From Bacillota bacterium (lineage in GTDB: Bacteria; Bacillota; SHA-98; Ch115; JABLXJ01): a DNA stretch of 64,000 nt. The notes below the pieces were generated by a model, which saw only the letters and a program-made list of their open reading frames with translations, was not told the origin of the DNA and ran no database searches. Shown piece by piece: positions 53,614 through 61,858 of the stretch. Made by a program: the position numbers and the translations under genes. The DNA lies in contig JABLXJ010000017.1 in NCBI GenBank assembly GCA_013178125.1, forward strand, positions 1 through 64,000, read 5' to 3'. Every line of letters begins with the position of its first letter. Within the stretch, counting starts at the first letter, position 1.

Positions 53614-53907
53614 GTATACCGATACTATTGTATAACAAAACGCAAAGAATATCGAAGGTATTTTAAGGAAGTTCGTTGAACAGGCTGATACCAAGAGAAA
53701 GAATAGCGAGCTGAATGTTGATTCAGTAGAGGGCTTGATGGAGGAGGCTATCTCCGCAATCACTAAAATTGTCTTAGATATCGGAGGGGCTGTTCTCGCT
53801 GAGGTAGGGCCCGAGAATGACAAAAAAGCATATTGTCCCACCTGTGGCAGGAAGCTGCCCGGCTCAATACCAAGTTTTTCTGCAACACCCGGGCTCGCGG
53901 GCCTTTA
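53612..53907 (+). pseudogene. Broken transposase N-terminus
   Basis: The frame from ATG 53612 is stopped by a TAA at codon 8 and then stays open for about 90 codons: NAKNIEGILRKFVEQADTK, EGLMEEAISAITKIVLDIGG, and a zinc-ribbon start CPTCGRKLPG, before it ends at 53907. The layout (helical N-terminus then Cys pair) fits an ISKra4/ISLre2-like transposase, but the catalytic domain is missing. A hairpin at 53913-53955 follows. Confidence 0.5.
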
Positions 53908-53912
53908 ATTGT

Positions 53913-53955
53913 AGCCCCTGCATTCCATCCACCTCGGGAAAGGAATACAGGGGCT
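53913..53955 (-). terminator. Hairpin behind the chimeric ABC gene
   Basis: AGCCCCTG-ATTCC pairs with GGAAT-CAGGGGCT with one mismatch. It lies 12 bases after the stop of the minus-strand ABC chimera. The following sequence on that strand is A/T-rich without a clean U-run. Confidence 0.55.
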
Positions 53956-53966
53956 CTGTTGTGAAC

Positions 53967-54551
53967 CTATATCGTATAAGACGAGATCCCCAGAAGAGTC
54001 AGGCCATTATTTACAATAGCGAGAAGCATAATCCCTAGGAAAGTCCCAATAACGGTTCCGCTACCGCCGAAGACGCTCGCTCCCCCAAGGAAGACCGCGG
54101 CAATGACGTTCAGCTCCTGACCGACTATTTTGAGGGTCATAATTACGACTACATACTCAACGACTTGGGCTATAGCAGTAAAAGAAACATCGGGAGTACC
54201 ACCCAGGATGAGCACAAAGAGCACCCCGACCGCCATGATACCAACGACCGAAAAACTCTTCATCAAATCGAAGATATTCTCCGCGCCAAGGAAACGAGGG
54301 TTAAAGATGGTTATTACCATACCTAAGATGATAATAACCAATGCAAGATAAAACTCGGTTTGTTTAAGTAATCTATTCATATCGGGTTGTAGATTGCCGG
54401 AAATAATCTTTATGAGTGTGGATTTACCTGAGCCGTTTTCCCCAGCTAGGCAGTGGATTTCGCTTTTTCCAATGGAAAAATCGATGCCTTTTAGGGCCTG
54501 AACACCGCCAAAGCTCTTATGGATACCAGTTAAGCGCAAAAAGTCAGCCAT
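53967..54551 (-). pseudogene. Deletion-fused ABC ATPase-permease chimera
   Basis: A continuous 194-codon frame joins parts of two genes. Residues 1-57 are the start of an RbsA/LsrA-type ATPase with Walker A GENGSGKS; at about residue 58 the start of an RbsC/LsrC-type permease ([17 protein letters not shown]) follows directly. A second join at about residue 141 (VVIMTLK to IVGQELN) removes the middle of the permease, which then ends after GISSYTI, short of its normal end. All joins keep the frame. Neither ATPase nor transporter function is possible from this product. The intact equivalent lies at 57224-60201. Confidence 0.8.
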
Positions 54552-54605
54552 TGCCTCAAACCATCTCTCATTTCTTAGCGAAACATGAGGGTATTTTTTA
54601 AAATC

Positions 54606-54654
54606 GTGTGGTTTTCCATACTCCAGGGTATCTCCAGGGTATGGAAAACCACAC
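54606..54654 (-). terminator. Perfect 16-bp hairpin before the chimera
   Basis: GTGTGGTTTTCCATAC and GTATGGAAAACCACAC pair perfectly around 17 bases with a repeated CCAGGGTAT. On the minus strand it is followed by GATTTTAAAAAA. It lies about 100 bases behind the stop of the truncated binding-protein gene. Confidence 0.6.
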
Positions 54655-54680
54655 ACTAAATGAACTAACTTGAAGGCCAA

Positions 54681-54751
54681 CCTAAAAATAACCCAATTGC
54701 TTCCAGGAATATTTTCACTTTCTGCGGCGCCGCAGCGCGGCATGAGGGTCT
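54681..54751. repeat. Dispersed repeat R2, copy B
   Basis: It holds AAAAATAACCCAATTGCTTC, TTTTCACTTTCT, the palindrome CTGCGGCGCCGCAG and CATGAGGGTCT. It ends two bases from the stop of the truncated binding-protein gene. Confidence 0.8.
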
Positions 54752-54753
54752 AC

Positions 54754-55314
54754 TTAAAAATCATAATCTTTAGCGTTATCCTTGGTCACGATCAAGGGTC
54801 TGTCAAACAGGACATTATGCCCCACGACCTTGGCCTTCCCGATTTTCGGAATCTCTACGCCATCAACAATTTTGTTGGCCTTCCCATCGAGAACCATCTT
54901 AGCCAGGTAAGTCATAACATACCCGGCCTCACCCGGATCCCAGAGGATACTATAATCCATGGAACCATCCTCGAGGTATTGAGCAGCTTGCTTCGGAGAG
55001 GTGGTTCCAATAACGGCTACCTTATCTTGCAGACCTTTCTCACGAACCGCCTGGGCTGCCCCTGGCGCACCCTGGCTCCCGAAACATAGGAATCCTTTAA
55101 TATCCGGGTGAGCGGTAAGTATTTCTAAGGCAGTCTGTCGAGCCAAGTTCTGATCTTCGGATACCGGATAACGATCTGCGACCTGGACCAGATTCGGGTA
55201 CTTCTTTTGAGCCAGCTTGAGACCAGCATCCGCCCAAATATTGTGGGCTGGGACGATAAGCGAACCGACGAAGATGACAAATACTGACTCACCGGAGATC
55301 AATTGCATTTTCAA
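54754..55314 (-). pseudogene. N-terminally truncated sugar-binding protein
   Basis: The frame codes for 186 residues that equal the second half of a ribose/autoinducer-2-type binding protein: VPAHNIWADAGLKLAQKKYP, GFLCFGSQGAPGAAQAVREK, GTTSPKQAAQYLEDGSMDYS, and FDRPLIVTKDNAKDYDF. Signal peptide and first lobe are missing; the ATG at 55314 falls in the middle of the ancestral protein and overlaps nothing useful. Together with the chimera it shows that the whole transporter operon was shortened by deletions. Confidence 0.75.
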
Positions 55315-55315
55315 C

Positions 55316-56299
55316 CTACGATTTCAATCCCAGATCACGTATCAGTTCAATAACGGCTGGCACGTCGTTCTTGAACTGAAGCAGGTCAATTTCCTTTTCA
55401 AGCAGCCTTTGGGCTAACCCCATTAGAGTCCCGAACATTTTCAGGCTCTGCTCAATGACCTGGACACCGTCTTCGCGGTAGGGGTAAGTATCAAGCGTCC
55501 ACCAGTCGTCAAATGACGTTCTAAGCATCCAGTAAAACAGCTCCACGAATTCCCAAGTATGTACCGTTCCGAGAATGAGGTCGTCGTCTGCGAAACGGAA
55601 GCAGTCGTTCAGGTGAAATCCATGCAGTGCGTTTCGCCTCATTGCCAGGAGTGCCATCTCGGCCAGATTTTCATAAGCCATCAGCGAGTGTCCTGTATCG
55701 ATTATGACCCCAAGATTGGGATTTCCTACTTCACTGATGGCAACGAGACAGGTTCCCATGTTTCCAAGGTGGCTATGCGTTCTCGGTTCCCTTAACTTGT
55801 ATTCAATGCTTACTCGAATATCTGGACGATAATCTGAAATCTCCTTCAGGGAGTTTATCAGGTTGTCCCACGCCCTCCTATAATCTGTTTGGAATACGTA
55901 ATCATATCCATCATGCCCTAACCAGAGCAGAATCCGGCCGGCACCGAGTTCAGCAGCAATATCCATACTCTTCTGGGACACTTCAATAGCCCTTTTCCTA
56001 ATACGATCATCTGCTGAAGCCAATGCACCGTATTTCCAAGAGCGGTCTGTGAACACATCTACCTGTACACAAGATGTCCTTAACCCGGCAGCATTCATTA
56101 ATTCTTTGACTTCATCCGTACTCTCGAACTGAGCGGGATAAAGGAATTCTAACCCGGCCAATCCCTCTATTTCCCCGGCCGTTGCAATAGCTTCTCTCAG
56201 GTCCACTTGGTCCACATATCCGCCCGGCACAAACCGATCCAAGCGTCTGGAGAATGGGGTCAAATTGGTTGAAAACAAGAAAGTAGTTTCTGCAGACAA
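55316..56299 (-). CDS. Sugar isomerase-like TIM barrel protein
   Basis: A 327-residue member of the xylose-isomerase-like superfamily. Metal-site candidates: RVSIEYKLREPRTHS (Glu), GVIIDTGHS (Asp and His), HGFHLNDC (His) and WWTLDTYPYRED (Asp). It resembles the group of RhaI-like and related ketose/aldose isomerases. TTG start with AGGAG nine bases upstream. The end meets the truncated binding-protein frame. It is cotranscribed with the epimerase at 56352-57206 and the ABC importer. Confidence 0.8.
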   Translation of the reverse strand: MSAETTFLFSTNLTPFSRRLDRFVPGGYVDQVDLREAIATAGEIEGLAGLEFLYPAQFESTDEVKELMNAAGLRTSCVQVDVFTDRSWKYGALASADDRIRKRAIEVSQKSMDIAAELGAGRILLWLGHDGYDYVFQTDYRRAWDNLINSLKEISDYRPDIRVSIEYKLREPRTHSHLGNMGTCLVAISEVGNPNLGVIIDTGHSLMAYENLAEMALLAMRRNALHGFHLNDCFRFADDDLILGTVHTWEFVELFYWMLRTSFDDWWTLDTYPYREDGVQVIEQSLKMFGTLMGLAQRLLEKEIDLLQFKNDVPAVIELIRDLGLKS

Positions 56300-56351
56300 G
56301 GAGATCCTCTCCTCCCTTTTTTCTTTCTCCCTCTAATTAATCGGCCTCAGA

Positions 56352-57206
56352 CTATAGCTGCGAAAGTTTCTTCTTTATGAACTCTAACCCCTCTCTAGCA
56401 AGCACATCAGCGCTCGGTGCCAGTTTCCTCCAGATGGGTGTGAGATCAGAAATCGCGGGGATGGGTTCAAAAAACGATTCGATAACAATCCATCCGTCGT
56501 AATTCACTTCCAACAGACCTCGTATGAGTCCATCCCAATCCACGTGGCCAGTTCCAGGTGTCCCGCGGTCATTTTCAGAACAATGAACATGGCCGAGGAA
56601 TTCGCCTGTCTCAACCACGGTGCGGTAAATATCTTTCTCCTCTATGTTCATGTGATAGGTATCCAGGTGGACTTTTACATTGGGTTCTCCGATAGCTTTT
56701 GCCAGGGCGACAGCATCCGCCGCAGTGTTCAAGAAGAATACCTCATATCTATTAAGCGGTTCCAAACCCAATATAACACCTTTCTCGGCCGCATAGCGTG
56801 CTATTTCACGCAAATTGGTAACACTTCGCTCCCACTGTGTAGGGGTTCTTCCCCCCTGGGGACGGAGACCAATTGGGGCGTATAATGCTCCAGTAATAAG
56901 CTGTGCCCCTACATCTGCGGTTAAATCTATACACCGTTTCATATGAGCCATACCTTTTTCGCGTATGCCCGGATTATCCGAAATTATACTCATGTCAGCT
57001 GTAAATCCAGTCCCTGTAACACACTCCATTTGAGTTTCGGCGAGTTTATCCTGCACATAAACGGGGTCGAGAAACTCAAGATGATCCGCAACAAGAGGAA
57101 TTTCTATACCATCGTAGCCCATTTCTTTCAGTTTAGGCAGGTAATCCAGAGCCTGATTATCCATCCGACTCGTCCATGTAAAAACATGCAGTCCAAACTT
57201 TATCAT
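56352..57206 (-). CDS. Ketose 3-epimerase-like sugar phosphate isomerase/epimerase
   Basis: A 284-residue TIM barrel protein. The metal set of the D-psicose/D-tagatose 3-epimerase family is visible: LGLEPLNRYE (Glu), VHLDTYHMNIEE (Asp), HVHCSENDRGTPGTGH (His) and WIVIESFF (Glu). The CSENDRG motif is typical of this family. It probably epimerises a free ketose at C3. The ATG has GGGGAG five bases upstream. Confidence 0.85.
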   Translation of the reverse strand: MIKFGLHVFTWTSRMDNQALDYLPKLKEMGYDGIEIPLVADHLEFLDPVYVQDKLAETQMECVTGTGFTADMSIISDNPGIREKGMAHMKRCIDLTADVGAQLITGALYAPIGLRPQGGRTPTQWERSVTNLREIARYAAEKGVILGLEPLNRYEVFFLNTAADAVALAKAIGEPNVKVHLDTYHMNIEEKDIYRTVVETGEFLGHVHCSENDRGTPGTGHVDWDGLIRGLLEVNYDGWIVIESFFEPIPAISDLTPIWRKLAPSADVLAREGLEFIKKKLSQL

Positions 57207-57223
57207 AAACTCTCCCCATCCTC

Positions 57224-58078
57224 CTACAATGATTGATGATCGAGTTCGTATCCGTTTCCCTCCCGAATAAGTCTATTCTCTTCCTTTCCAACAATCATCC
57301 TCCTGACAACCTCATTTATAGTGGTTTCCCTTGTTTTGAATTCGCCTACTTTCTCCCCTGTCTTAAGCACCATGATGCGATCGGAAACAGCGAACACATG
57401 CTGCATTATATGGCTGATATATATGATAGAAACCCCCGAATCGCGAAGGCGCTTAATCAGCTCAATCAAGCGTGCGGCCTGTTTCACTCCCAGACTGGCC
57501 GTTGGCTCATCCATAATAATGACCCTGGCTTTACAGCCAATGGCTCGCGCGATGGCTATCGACTGCTGTTGCCCTCCCGATAGTGTCCCGACCTTCTTCC
57601 TACAAGAACCTATTGTGACATTCTGGCTTTTCAGGATTTGTTCTGACTCATCGATCATTCGTTGTTTATCAAGAATCCCGAGAAATCGGCCGATCACACC
57701 TCCCCGAGTGGGTTCACGGCCCATGAAGATGTTACCAGCCACCCACATATTCTTACATAGAGCGAAGTCTTGGAATATCATTTCAATGCCCAATCTTCGT
57801 GCATCTAAAGGTGACTTAATATTGGCCTCCCTCCCTTCGAAGAGAATCTTGCCGTTATCGTAGGGCAAGACCCCTTCCAGTATTTTCATAAGTGTTGATT
57901 TCCCGGCGGCGTTATCACCGACAAGACCGAGGACCTCTCCATAATAAAGCTCTAGATTAACATTCTTAAGCGCCTGAACAGCCCCGAAAGACTTCGAGAT
58001 GTTTATCATCTGAACGATAGGTTGCTTTTGGACTTGCTCCTGTTTTTCATCTATAGGTACGCAACTTGTCATATTCAT
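57224..58078 (-). CDS. Sugar ABC transporter ATP-binding protein, single-domain
   Basis: An ATPase of 284 residues (308 from an upstream ATG at 58150 in a four-base overlap with the permease). Walker A GDNAAGKS, Q-loop IFQDFALC, signature LSGGQQQS, Walker B VIIMDEPTASLG, switch His in YISHIMQHV. It has one ATPase domain, like FrcA, rather than the two of RbsA. The ATG at 58078 has AGGTGA seven bases upstream. It energises the ribose-type importer coded just upstream. Confidence 0.92.
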   Translation of the reverse strand: MNMTSCVPIDEKQEQVQKQPIVQMINISKSFGAVQALKNVNLELYYGEVLGLVGDNAAGKSTLMKILEGVLPYDNGKILFEGREANIKSPLDARRLGIEMIFQDFALCKNMWVAGNIFMGREPTRGGVIGRFLGILDKQRMIDESEQILKSQNVTIGSCRKKVGTLSGGQQQSIAIARAIGCKARVIIMDEPTASLGVKQAARLIELIKRLRDSGVSIIYISHIMQHVFAVSDRIMVLKTGEKVGEFKTRETTINEVVRRMIVGKEENRLIREGNGYELDHQSL

Positions 58079-58146
58079 ATAACGCTCACCTCGGCTCAGA
58101 TTCCACACCAGTGATTTTTTAGAGGCTACAAGAGGTTTCAATTGTT

Positions 58147-59148
58147 TCATTCAATGCCTCTATTTGCTCGGGCTGAGTTCCACACTATGGCCGCAACTAG
58201 TATGATACCCATGACGATCCACTGCATGTAGGCCGAGACCTTTAATAACGTCAAACCGTTGCTAAGCACACCAAGAAACAAGGCGCCCACAAACACCCCG
58301 AGCATATTGCCTATGCCGCCTTTCAAATCAATACCCCCCAATATCGCGGCAGTCGCCGCCGTCAGGAAGAAGTTCATGCCCGCGGCGGCTGGTTGGCCGG
58401 AGCCCAGCCGTGAGGTCATAACCACCCCTGTGAGGGCTGCGCAAAAGCCCGCGATCCCATATGTAGCAGTCTTAACGATCTTTACATTTACGCCCGTATA
58501 TCTGGCAGCCTCTTCATTTCCACCTATGGCATAGATGTACTGGCCTAGTTTCGTATTGCTTAAAAAAAGATGCGCAACTACAAAAAGCGCCGCCATTATA
58601 ACCACCGGAAACGGGATGGGGCCGATATAGCCTTGACCGATAAACAAGAACTCGCGTGTCATTCCTTCATAGATCGGATATCCTCTTGTAGTCTCAAACG
58701 TTATGCCCTGCGCGATGAACATCATGGCGAGTGTAGTAATGAAGGGAGGAACTCCCAGGTAGGCTATGATAACCCCGTTTATAAGGCCCACAAATGTCCC
58801 GAGACTAAGTGCTAATAATAAAGATAAGCCCAGGCTGACACCCACCGTGGCAACAAGCCAGGCAACTGTCATCCCCGTAAGTGCCGCAACATTGCCTAAA
58901 GATATATCCATTCCGCCCGAAAGGACTGTGATCCCGAAACCCACCGCCATAATGCTAGTCAACGATATCTGGCGGAAGATATTTAAAAGGTTATATGCTG
59001 TAAAAAAGCCATCCGTAGCAATGGATAAGACAACAGAAAGTACGATTAGGCCGATCCCGAGGCCAATCAACGGGTTGATTCTAAGAGAGAATCTCCTCAC
59101 TTGCGCCGATTCAATAGTCGGTAATTCTTGAGCTTCCGTAGACGTCAT
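58147..59148 (-). CDS. Sugar ABC transporter permease, RbsC type
   Basis: A 333-residue inner-membrane protein with eight to ten helices. Family motifs: ILSGGMDISLGNVAALTGM, AYLGVPPFITTLAMMF, YAIGGNEEAARYTGVNV and ILGGIDLKGGIGNMLGVFVG. The ATG at 59148 with GGTGAG six bases upstream is preferred over 59178. It lies between the binding protein and ATPase genes. Confidence 0.92.
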   Translation of the reverse strand: MTSTEAQELPTIESAQVRRFSLRINPLIGLGIGLIVLSVVLSIATDGFFTAYNLLNIFRQISLTSIMAVGFGITVLSGGMDISLGNVAALTGMTVAWLVATVGVSLGLSLLLALSLGTFVGLINGVIIAYLGVPPFITTLAMMFIAQGITFETTRGYPIYEGMTREFLFIGQGYIGPIPFPVVIMAALFVVAHLFLSNTKLGQYIYAIGGNEEAARYTGVNVKIVKTATYGIAGFCAALTGVVMTSRLGSGQPAAAGMNFFLTAATAAILGGIDLKGGIGNMLGVFVGALFLGVLSNGLTLLKVSAYMQWIVMGIILVAAIVWNSARANRGIE

Positions 59149-59197
59149 ATTACTCTCACCACCTGTATCGGAAGGCATTTGGAAACATCATCTAGAC

Positions 59198-59230
59198 GCT
59201 CCTCGAGGCAAGAGAATTGCCCCGAGGAGC
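59198..59230 (-). other. Hairpin between binding-protein and permease genes
   Basis: GCTCCTCG and GGCAA pair with TTGCC and CGAGGAGC. It lies about 25 bases behind the binding-protein stop and without a U-run. The position fits a hairpin that keeps binding-protein mRNA high, as seen in the other importer operon. Confidence 0.65.
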
Positions 59231-59256
59231 ATAAACTCCACTCTAGCTTCTTCGAT

Positions 59257-60201
59257 CTACTTGACAAATTTGTTTACATTGTCTATGGTCACAAGAAGCG
59301 TCGGTACTTCAATGAACTTATCAACCCGTTCACCCTTTACTACCTTGAGCGCTGTCTCCACGGCAAGGCGTCCCATATTAACCGGTTGCTGAGCCACGGT
59401 GGCAGCATAACCGCTTTTTTCCTTAATTGCCGCGATGGCCTCTCCCGTGGCGTCTACACCCACGAAGATTATCTCCTTATTCCTTCCCACGTCCTTGGCC
59501 GCTTTCCAGAAAGGTATCGTGAGCACGTCAGCAACCCCAAACACAGCATCGAATTTGGGGTAAGCGGTCAATATGTCTTCTGCCTGGGCGTAAGTATCAG
59601 GAGGCAGCTTGCCCACCTGCTCAGTAATAATTCTTATTCCAGGATAATCCTTCAAGGCAAGCTTCAGTCCTTCAACACGTTTCCTAGTTGCCTCATGCTG
59701 CGGATAACCGATAACTACCAAATCACCCTTTCCGTTGAGTTGTTTAGCTATATACTTTCCGGCTATTCTGCCTACGCTCAAGTTGTTGCTGGCCACAAGG
59801 CTCACCACTTCTTCGCCTACAACTGCAGTATCAACACCGATTACCGGGATATTGGCTCTCTTTGCCTCCCTCACGGCCGGAGCAAGCGCAGTAGGGTCAG
59901 CCGGTGGAAGCAAAATCACATCCACCCCCGCAGCAATGAAAGATTCAATTTGACCTATCTGTTCCGTTGGATTCTGGTGCGATTCTGCGTAGATGAGCTT
60001 AACATTAGGGTGTTCTGCTACTGCTTCCCTCACGCCCTTGGCAACATCCGCCCAGAATTCCTGGCCGATGTACGGGATCGCTATTCCGATGGTGATCTTA
60101 TCTTTAGCAACTCCTGCACCCGCAACCATACTCATAGACAACAATAAAATTATGGTAGTCATTATAAACGTCTTGGTACATCGCCTATTTGGACTTCTCA
60201 T
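59257..60201 (-). CDS. Sugar ABC transporter substrate-binding protein, RbsB type
   Basis: A 314-residue exported protein. Signal peptide about 1-32 (TTIILLLSMSMVAGAGVA), no lipobox. Mature part: ITIGIAIPYIGQEFWADVAK, AAGVDVILLPPADPTALAPA, VIGVDTAVVGE, FVGVDATGEAIAAI. Ligand probably a pentose, hexose or polyol. First transporter gene of the operon; a LacI-type operator lies upstream at 60386-60412. Confidence 0.9.
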   Translation of the reverse strand: MRSPNRRCTKTFIMTTIILLLSMSMVAGAGVAKDKITIGIAIPYIGQEFWADVAKGVREAVAEHPNVKLIYAESHQNPTEQIGQIESFIAAGVDVILLPPADPTALAPAVREAKRANIPVIGVDTAVVGEEVVSLVASNNLSVGRIAGKYIAKQLNGKGDLVVIGYPQHEATRKRVEGLKLALKDYPGIRIITEQVGKLPPDTYAQAEDILTAYPKFDAVFGVADVLTIPFWKAAKDVGRNKEIIFVGVDATGEAIAAIKEKSGYAATVAQQPVNMGRLAVETALKVVKGERVDKFIEVPTLLVTIDNVNKFVK

Positions 60202-60385
60202 TACTCATACCCCCCCGATAGTTCAGTACCATGGGCTATTCATTATTCGGTTTTTCAGACCTACCAGCCTGGCCGGCATTCATCTCCCCTTTCCATAGAA
60301 TCTTCTGTCAGTTCAACTCATCTACCGAATATCGAATTTTCACTAATGGGACTCCAGCAATCCAATGGCTTTTGTTTTGGTTTTC

Positions 60386-60412
60386 GCAATCGATTGTGCA
60401 ATCCTTTTCATA
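60386..60412. promoter_or_regulatory. Candidate operator of the second LacI regulator, copy 1
   Basis: GCAATCGATTGTGC with CAATCGATTG as a perfect 10-bp palindrome, followed by AATCCTTTTCAT. The same 26 bases stand at 61498-61523 at the start of the LacI gene. This copy is upstream of the importer operon. Confidence 0.65.
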
Positions 60413-60446
60413 AAACGGAGTAATAAAGCTCTATAAATCTGTTTTC

Positions 60447-61484
60447 TCATGAAGGCGGACATGTCGAACCTCGAACAATCAACTCCACTGGCAGAACCAT
60501 ACTTGTCTGTTTTTTTCGCGTACCTCTAATCTTTTGCACGAGGAGTCTAACGGCAACCTTTCCCATGTCAGAAATCGGCTGTCTTATCGTTGTAAGGGGA
60601 GGATTGCTGAGCCTTGAAAGCGGTACATCATCATAGCCAACGATAGACACATCTTGTGGAACCCTCAACTGCAATTCTCTCGCCGCGCTCATTACTCCGA
60701 CGGCTATAAGATCCGAGCCAGCAATTATAGCAGTGGGACGATTGATTGTCGAAAGCACTCTCAATCCGGCGTTATAGCCGTCATCAAAAGACTCACAACC
60801 AAAGACTATCCACTTATCGTTGGAAGGCAAACCATTTTCTTTGATGAAATCATAATAAGCGGATGAACGCTGTCGAATGGTTATGAGGGTAGGATTTCCT
60901 GTGATCATCCCTATCTCCCTATGTCCGAGGTTAGCTAGATATTCCATAGCCATGCGACACCCGGACTCATTATTACTCATGACAATGTCAACGCCCATAT
61001 CCGGGATGTATCGGTCTATTAATATCATCGGAATTTGCAGATTAGTTAGAAACTGTACAGCTTCTTTGTTGTCCCCTGATGCGGCGAAAACGACTCCATC
61101 CATACGCTTTTCGGCCAGAACCCGGGCATACGATAATTCCTTTTGCTTGCTGTTTGCAGTATTACATAGTAACACATTATAGCCTTGTTTCAGACTCTCG
61201 TTCTCCACTCCCCAGGCAATCTCGGAAAAGAAAGGGTTCCTCAGGTCAGGTAATACCAATCCTATCGTCTGAGTGGATTTATTACGGAGGCTCCTTGCCA
61301 TCGCATTAGGCGTGAATCCAAGCTTTTTAATGGCAGCGAGTACCCTTTTCTTAGTATCATCATTTACGGGGACTTTTCCGGATAGGGTACGGGATACCGT
61401 ACTCGAGGAAACCCCAGCCTCTTGTGCCACATCCGCTATAGTCAAACGTCTACTATTATTACCCTCAGCCAAGTTACCACCCAT
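60447..61484 (-). CDS. LacI-family transcriptional regulator
   Basis: A regulator of about 345 residues with the helix-turn-helix TIADVAQEAGVSSSTVSRTL, a hinge, and a sugar-binding domain (IGLVLPDLRNPFFSEIA, MDGVVFAASGD, VSIVGYDDVPLSRL). It is upstream of the importer operon on the same strand. The start is uncertain: an ATG at 61523 gives 358 residues but overlaps the 26-base operator; ATG 61484 or a later TTG is more usual in length. It is likely autoregulatory and controls the importer. Confidence 0.88.
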   Translation of the reverse strand: MGGNLAEGNNSRRLTIADVAQEAGVSSSTVSRTLSGKVPVNDDTKKRVLAAIKKLGFTPNAMARSLRNKSTQTIGLVLPDLRNPFFSEIAWGVENESLKQGYNVLLCNTANSKQKELSYARVLAEKRMDGVVFAASGDNKEAVQFLTNLQIPMILIDRYIPDMGVDIVMSNNESGCRMAMEYLANLGHREIGMITGNPTLITIRQRSSAYYDFIKENGLPSNDKWIVFGCESFDDGYNAGLRVLSTINRPTAIIAGSDLIAVGVMSAARELQLRVPQDVSIVGYDDVPLSRLSNPPLTTIRQPISDMGKVAVRLLVQKIRGTRKKQTSMVLPVELIVRGSTCPPS

Positions 61485-61497
61485 AGGTATAATTGTT

Positions 61498-61523
61498 GCA
61501 ATCGATTGTGCAATCCTTTTCAT
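61498..61523. promoter_or_regulatory. Candidate operator of the second LacI regulator, copy 2
   Basis: GCAATCGATTGTGC followed by AATCCTTTTCAT, identical over 26 bases to 60386-60412. It overlaps the longest possible start of the LacI gene. Confidence 0.6.
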
Positions 61524-61570
61524 GATATATATTTCGACTTTGATTCTATATTTCCTGCATGGTCTAAAAA

Positions 61571-61657
61571 AATCTTACCGCGCATAACCTCAGGGATGGG
61601 TTTGTCAGTTACGCCGCTGCCTGATCGCACCAATACCTGTTCCATTCCCCGTTATAT
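61571..61657. repeat. Dispersed repeat R3, copy 2
   Basis: Homologous to 32738-32824 over about 87 bases (ACCGCGCATAACCTCAGGGA, GCACCAATACCTGTTCC). It lies between the transglutaminase-like gene and the LacI gene. Confidence 0.75.
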
Positions 61658-61784
61658 CATTTGCCTTCTCCACAAGGTTATTGCCGCGTATTCACAGTTT
61701 ATCCTATGCATATTGTAATTGTAATCCTGGATCGACGGTTTCCTCGCCTCCAGAGAGCCGAATTTCTTATACCTTTAAACTTAG

Positions 61785-61858
61785 CCTGAAAATGACCCAG
61801 TTGTTTTCAGAAGAGACATCTTCATTCTCTGCGGCGCCGCAGCGCGGCATGAGGGTCT
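61785..61858. repeat. Dispersed repeat R2, copy C
   Basis: It holds CTGAAAATGACCCAGTTG and TTTTCAG (a 7-bp hairpin), TCTTCATTCTCT, the palindrome CTGCGGCGCCGCAG and CATGAGGGTCT. Its last base is the first base of the reverse-strand stop codon of the transglutaminase-like gene. Confidence 0.8.

Noticed and set aside
59128-60147. Open frame of 339 codons on the plus strand
   Set aside because: It is antisense to the ribose-type binding-protein gene, has no ribosome site and no protein-like motifs.
22411-61858. CRISPR-like interpretation of the R2 repeats
   Set aside because: The copies are tens of kilobases apart, unequal in sequence and without spacers or cas genes.
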